From NCBI GenBank assembly GCA_023390055.1, contig JAEWDP010000170.1, positions 1-8,702 on the forward strand: a stretch of DNA of 8,702 bases. The letters run 5' to 3'. Position 1 is the first letter of the stretch. Each line of letters begins with the position of its first letter. A program made the translations under genes and the position numbers. Source of the stretch: Pseudomonadota bacterium. Lineage in GTDB: Bacteria > Pseudomonadota > Alphaproteobacteria > Rhizobiales > Rhizobiaceae. This document shows, piece after piece, positions 5,790-8,702 of the stretch. The notes under the pieces were generated by a model. That model saw only the letters and a program-made list of their open reading frames with translations, made no database searches and was not told the origin of the DNA.

Positions 5790-7757
5790 CTACCCTGCCG
5801 TCGCACTGACGCGTGGTGTGGACTTCCGATCGAATACCTGATCCCCGGAGAAAGTCTGTAACCAGAGTTGCGTCGAGAGGATCCCGACAAAAGCCGTATT
5901 ATCGCGGAAACCAACCGGACCGGATTGGCACTTCTGGTGCAACTTCGAAACTGCGCGAGGATCAAACAATCCATTTGAGAGGATAGATCGCTCATCAAAA
6001 CACTCTTGCAGGTATGCCGGTTGCTCACTGGCAGTAAAGGAGTTGCTGTCCGGGGCCCGGTAAGGTTGCTTTGGCCTGTTAATGATCTGACTTGGCAAGC
6101 GGCCTTCTGCAATCCTGTGCAGGATATGCTTTTCGCGCAATCCTTTCAGCTTTGTCTCCGGTGGAAGTCGATTGGCGAATTCGATAACCCGGTGGTCAAG
6201 GAAAGGAAACCGGCCTTCGATGCCGTGTGCCATTGCCATGCGGTCGCCTTGACTGGAGAGAATGTAGCCAGGGAGCAGAAAACGAGCTTCCAGATACTGC
6301 CCCTGGTGAAGGGGATGCCAGCGACAAAAGTCGGCCGGCAACCGGGATACAAGCTCTTCAGCTGCGTCATAACCGCCAAGTACTGTTCGCAGATCGTTGG
6401 AGTAGAAGAGCTTGGCTGCCTCAGTGCTGCGAAAACGAGGACGATGAGAAAACAAGGGGTCTTTCAGGTCATCATTCCCGATACCAAAGAAGGCGCCTAA
6501 ATACTCTGTTGTCTGCTGTCGCAGGCCAGGCAGATAGGGGTAGAGCTTGCGAAAGAGTTGTGGACGGTAACGCGACCCGGACTGGCGGGCGCAGAAGCGG
6601 CGGATACGTGCTTCACGAAATATGTCGTAGCCGGCGAAAACTTCGTCGGCGCCTTCTCCGGTCAGTACGACCTTCATGCTCGCGTCGCGCACGAGGCCGG
6701 AAAGCCGATAGAGCGGTGCCGGAGCGGTGCGAAGGATGGGGCGTTCCGTAAAGCGGATAACATCCGGGAAACACTCGGAGATGCTGCTCGCGGTGCAGGC
6801 AACTGACCGATGTCGGATACCAAGGCTTTTGGCCACCGTATTTTGAAAGGAACTCTCGTCGTGTTCGATGCTGTCGAACGTAACCGAGAACGTGTTGAGG
6901 CCATTTGGTGCCATTGGTGCAGCGAGCGCAGTGATAAGCGAAGAATCGAGACCACCAGAGAGATAGGCACCAACTGGCACATCTGCACGCAGGCGCAATT
7001 GCGTCGCGTCTGTCAAGAGGGCCTCAAGTTCGTCTTTTGAACGGTCCTCATCATGCTCGGGAGAGCCTGACGCAAAGTCTGGAAACTCGAGCGACCAGTA
7101 CGGCCGGATGGCCATCTGTCCATTCTCGATTGCCAGCATGCTTCCGGGCTCGAGTTCGAATATATTCTTGAATGCTGTTCGCGGGGCAATCGGAGCCCAA
7201 AGGGTGAATATCTGATCAAGAGCGATCGGGTCCAGCTCGGCTTCCACACCAGGTACTGCGAGGAGAGCCTTGACCTCCGAGGCAAAGTAGAAGGTACCCG
7301 CGCTTCGTGTGTAAAAGAGAGGCCGCACACCCATGCGGTCCCGCGCCAGTAGGATCCGTTGTCGTCGGCCGTCCCAAATTGCGAAGGCGAAATCGCCGTT
7401 CAATCGGTCCAGACAGCTTTCTCCGAAAGTCTCGTAGAGTTGCAGAAGGACTTCGGTGTCACTGCCCGTGCGGAACCGGCATCCGCGCGCCTTCAGATCC
7501 TCGCGCAACTCCACGTAATTGAAAATTTCGCCATTGAAGGCAATCACCATGTCGCCGTTGGCATTGGTCATGGGTTGATGACCATCGACGAGCCCGACAA
7601 TTGACAGGCGAACATGGGCAAGTCCAATGCCGGGCGCCGTAAAGTTGCCGCGCCCGTCTGGGCCACGGTGAATAATTGCGTCAGCCATCGAATCGAGTAG
7701 TTGCCCGGGGCCCGACGAAAAATTGGCCTCCCCGAGGAAGCCGGCAAATCCGCACAT
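5790..7757 (-). CDS. asnB: Asparagine synthase (glutamine-hydrolysing) family amidotransferase, exopolysaccharide-linked
   Basis: This is a 655-residue two-domain class II amidotransferase of full family length. The N-terminal Ntn glutaminase domain starts MCGFAG, with the nucleophile Cys2 exposed after Met removal. It keeps HRGPDGRG (30-37), the RLSIVG Arg (50), NGEIFNY (75-81) and GSDTE (98-102), which bind glutamine. The C-terminal synthetase domain has the pyrophosphatase loop SGGLDSS (267-273), LTGEGADEVFAGY (365-377) and GDRMAMAHGIEGRFPFLDHR (504-523). Both active sites appear intact. Family members make asparagine from aspartate, ATP and glutamine, but homologues in surface polysaccharide loci are thought to amidate sugar carboxylates such as uronic acids. 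The location here, first in a polysaccharide operon, suggests that role (inference). AGGA five bases before the ATG supports the start. It is the first gene of the block, so the promoter should lie in the region upstream at 7758-8064. Confidence 0.93.
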   Translation of the reverse strand: MCGFAGFLGEANFSSGPGQLLDSMADAIIHRGPDGRGNFTAPGIGLAHVRLSIVGLVDGHQPMTNANGDMVIAFNGEIFNYVELREDLKARGCRFRTGSDTEVLLQLYETFGESCLDRLNGDFAFAIWDGRRQRILLARDRMGVRPLFYTRSAGTFYFASEVKALLAVPGVEAELDPIALDQIFTLWAPIAPRTAFKNIFELEPGSMLAIENGQMAIRPYWSLEFPDFASGSPEHDEDRSKDELEALLTDATQLRLRADVPVGAYLSGGLDSSLITALAAPMAPNGLNTFSVTFDSIEHDESSFQNTVAKSLGIRHRSVACTASSISECFPDVIRFTERPILRTAPAPLYRLSGLVRDASMKVVLTGEGADEVFAGYDIFREARIRRFCARQSGSRYRPQLFRKLYPYLPGLRQQTTEYLGAFFGIGNDDLKDPLFSHRPRFRSTEAAKLFYSNDLRTVLGGYDAAEELVSRLPADFCRWHPLHQGQYLEARFLLPGYILSSQGDRMAMAHGIEGRFPFLDHRVIEFANRLPPETKLKGLREKHILHRIAEGRLPSQIINRPKQPYRAPDSNSFTASEQPAYLQECFDERSILSNGLFDPRAVSKLHQKCQSGPVGFRDNTAFVGILSTQLWLQTFSGDQVFDRKSTPRVSATAG

Positions 7758-8064
7758 GTCTGTCCTGCCTAATCTTGTAGACCGGACAATATGAAATAAC
7801 TGATGCAGCGGAGGTTAAAGTCTGGAAATGTTCTTACAGGAAACGTAAAAGCGGTAAACGGCCCATTAAACGGCAAAACGGGGGGTGGAGGTAATTGCAA
7901 GGCTATCTGAACACACGGTCCAGATTGATCTAGGGAGGGTTATTGAACGGATCATGGCCAATCTTTTGGGCGCGATCCCCGTATTTTCATCTATGGAACG
8001 GATGGGTAATGGTCGCTGCAATATTTATGATCTAAGCAATCCGTAGTGACAGAAGCGGGATCAC
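7758..8064. promoter_or_regulatory. Divergent intergenic regulatory region between the amidotransferase and sensor kinase genes
   Basis: This 307-base region must contain the start signals for both the minus-strand polysaccharide block and the plus-strand kinase gene. It is visibly richer in A and T than the genes. It holds the amidotransferase ribosome binding site (AGGA, 7763-7766 on minus), a 12-base-period direct repeat of TAAACGGC, and five plus-strand copies of AACGG. I could not find a -35/-10 pair that I would defend on either strand. No convincing gene is present: the best small frame is 30 codons (7954-8046). No tRNA, riboswitch or terminator was recognised. Confidence 0.6.
7855..7874 (+). 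repeat. Direct repeat TAAACGGC x2, 12-base period (candidate operator)
   Basis: TAAACGGC occurs at 7855-7862 and again at 7867-7874, separated by CCAT. A degenerate third unit, TAAAAGCGG, begins at 7846. The repeat lies about 100 bases upstream of the amidotransferase start. Close to one helical turn in spacing, it is the kind of arrangement bound by OmpR/PhoB-class regulators, but no known box was matched. Confidence 0.45.
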
Positions 8065-8702
8065 GTGCGAAGCCGTCATATCATTGTAACAGTCTTACTT
8101 GTCGTGCTTGCACTTGTCGTTATTTTCGGCGGTGGCCAAATTGCTGCGCGCAGATATATGGATGAGACAGAGATACAGGCGCGAACAACGTTACGGCTGG
8201 CAGTCTCTGCTTTGGACGGGCATCTTAAGCGTTATGAGGCGCTGCCGGCGTTGATTGCCGATCAAGATAGTATTGAAGACTTGATACTGAATCCCTCCAG
8301 CGAAAACCTTCGGGCGCAGACGAATTCATATCTTAAGCAAATCAACCAATTGCTGACGTCGTCAGATATTTATGTGATGACTCTCGATGGCGGTACGATA
8401 GCCGCGAGCAACTATGACGAGCCCTTGAGTTTTATCGGCGAGAACTTCAGCTATCGGCCTTATTTCCAGGATGCGGCGCGCGGAAAGCAATCCCGTTTTT
8501 ATGCACTTGGTACCACATCTCTTAAACGCGGTTACTATTTCGGTTCGCCTATCTGGTCGAAAGGAGAAATTCGGGGGGTCATTGTGTTCAAGGTGGATAT
8601 TGATGCCATTGAACGATCTTGGAGCGGTGGTGACAGTCGCATCTTCGTATCTGATCCGGAAGGCATCATCTTCATGACAGCATCGCCTGAGTGGCTCTAT
8701 GC
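8065..8702 (+). CDS. DctB-like sensor histidine kinase, N-terminal sensor part, cut by window edge
   Basis: From GTG at 8065 the plus strand stays open for 212 codons to the window edge. Residues 5-24 (HIIVTVLLVVLALVVIFGGG) form one membrane segment after a short basic start. Next comes a periplasmic helix (30-60) and a double-Cache/PAS-like sensor domain: SDIYVMTLDGGTIAASNYDEPLSFIGENFSYRPYFQDAARG (100-140) followed by FYALGTTSLKRGYYFGSPI (145-163). The GENFSYRPYF and FYALGTTS-RGYY motifs are those of the DctB family, which senses C4-dicarboxylates and controls their transport through DctD. The second membrane segment and the kinase core lie beyond the window. GTG is chosen because TGA at 8047-8049 is in frame upstream and the first downstream ATG (8158) would delete the membrane segment. 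The Shine-Dalgarno is weak (GCGGGA). It is divergent from the polysaccharide block. The ligand and a true DctB identity are not proven. Confidence 0.75.
   Translation, partial: MRSRHIIVTVLLVVLALVVIFGGGQIAARRYMDETEIQARTTLRLAVSALDGHLKRYEALPALIADQDSIEDLILNPSSENLRAQTNSYLKQINQLLTSSDIYVMTLDGGTIAASNYDEPLSFIGENFSYRPYFQDAARGKQSRFYALGTTSLKRGYYFGSPIWSKGEIRGVIVFKVDIDAIERSWSGGDSRIFVSDPEGIIFMTASPEWLY

Noticed and set aside
5789..6112. 108-codon upstream extension of the flippase frame
   Set aside because: It lies inside the 3' end of the amidotransferase gene and shows no flippase features; family homology starts near the ATG at 5788.
6006..6751. Plus-strand frames of 164 and 174 codons opposite the amidotransferase gene
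   Set aside because: They are antisense to a gene with intact family motifs, overlap each other, and have no recognisable domains.
7954..8046. 30-codon plus-strand frame just before the kinase gene, a possible leader peptide
   Set aside because: The purine-rich GGGAGGG (7933-7939) is 14 bases from its ATG, too far for a normal ribosome binding site, and no attenuator hairpins were seen between it and the GTG at 8065.
8471..8677. 68-codon plus-strand frame within the kinase gene
   Set aside because: It is out of frame with the DctB-like reading, which carries the recognisable sensor motifs over the same bases.

Overview
The window looks like part of an alphaproteobacterial genome, most likely Rhizobiales or Rhizobiaceae. 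This rests on three things: the style of the proteins (an ExoQ/Wzy-type polymerase, an ExoP/GumC-type copolymerase, a DctB-like sensor kinase), moderately high GC, and compact overlapping genes. It is an inference from protein character, not a species identification.

Almost all of it (positions 1 to 7757) is one strand-coherent block read on the minus strand. It encodes the polymerisation, export and modification part of a Wzx/Wzy-dependent exopolysaccharide or capsule pathway. In order of transcription the genes are: a class II glutamine amidotransferase/asparagine synthase homologue (7757-5790); a Wzx-type oligosaccharide flippase (5788-4481); a two-lobed GNAT/FemAB-like acyltransferase of unknown substrate (4484-3327); a 109-base gap; a Wzz/GumC-like polysaccharide copolymerase without a kinase domain (3217-1586); an ExoQ/Wzy-like polymerase or O-antigen ligase family protein (1576-248); and the start of a NodB-like polysaccharide deacetylase that runs off the left edge (255-<1). 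Junctions are tight: a 1-base gap, an ATGA overlap, a 9-base gap with the stop codon beside the next Shine-Dalgarno, and an 8-base overlap. The genes are therefore probably co-transcribed and translationally coupled, in one unit or in two units split at the 109-base gap.

A likely division of labour is as follows. The flippase moves lipid-linked repeat units across the inner membrane, the polymerase joins them, and the copolymerase sets chain length and connects to export. The amidotransferase, the acyltransferase and the deacetylase decorate or trim the sugars. No glycosyltransferase, priming transferase, outer-membrane exporter or BY-kinase is present, so those must lie outside the window.

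To the right, a 307-base AT-richer region without a convincing gene (7758-8064) separates the polysaccharide block from a divergent plus-strand gene that starts with GTG at 8065 and runs off the right edge. This encodes the N-terminal membrane and periplasmic sensor part of a DctB-like histidine kinase. The intergenic region carries a 12-base-period direct repeat and five AACGG pentamers, which are candidate regulator sites.

I see no tRNA, rRNA, CRISPR array, transposon or phage feature. I do not find a clearly new system. The most unusual part is the trio of modifying enzymes, especially the two-lobed acyltransferase coupled to the flippase gene.
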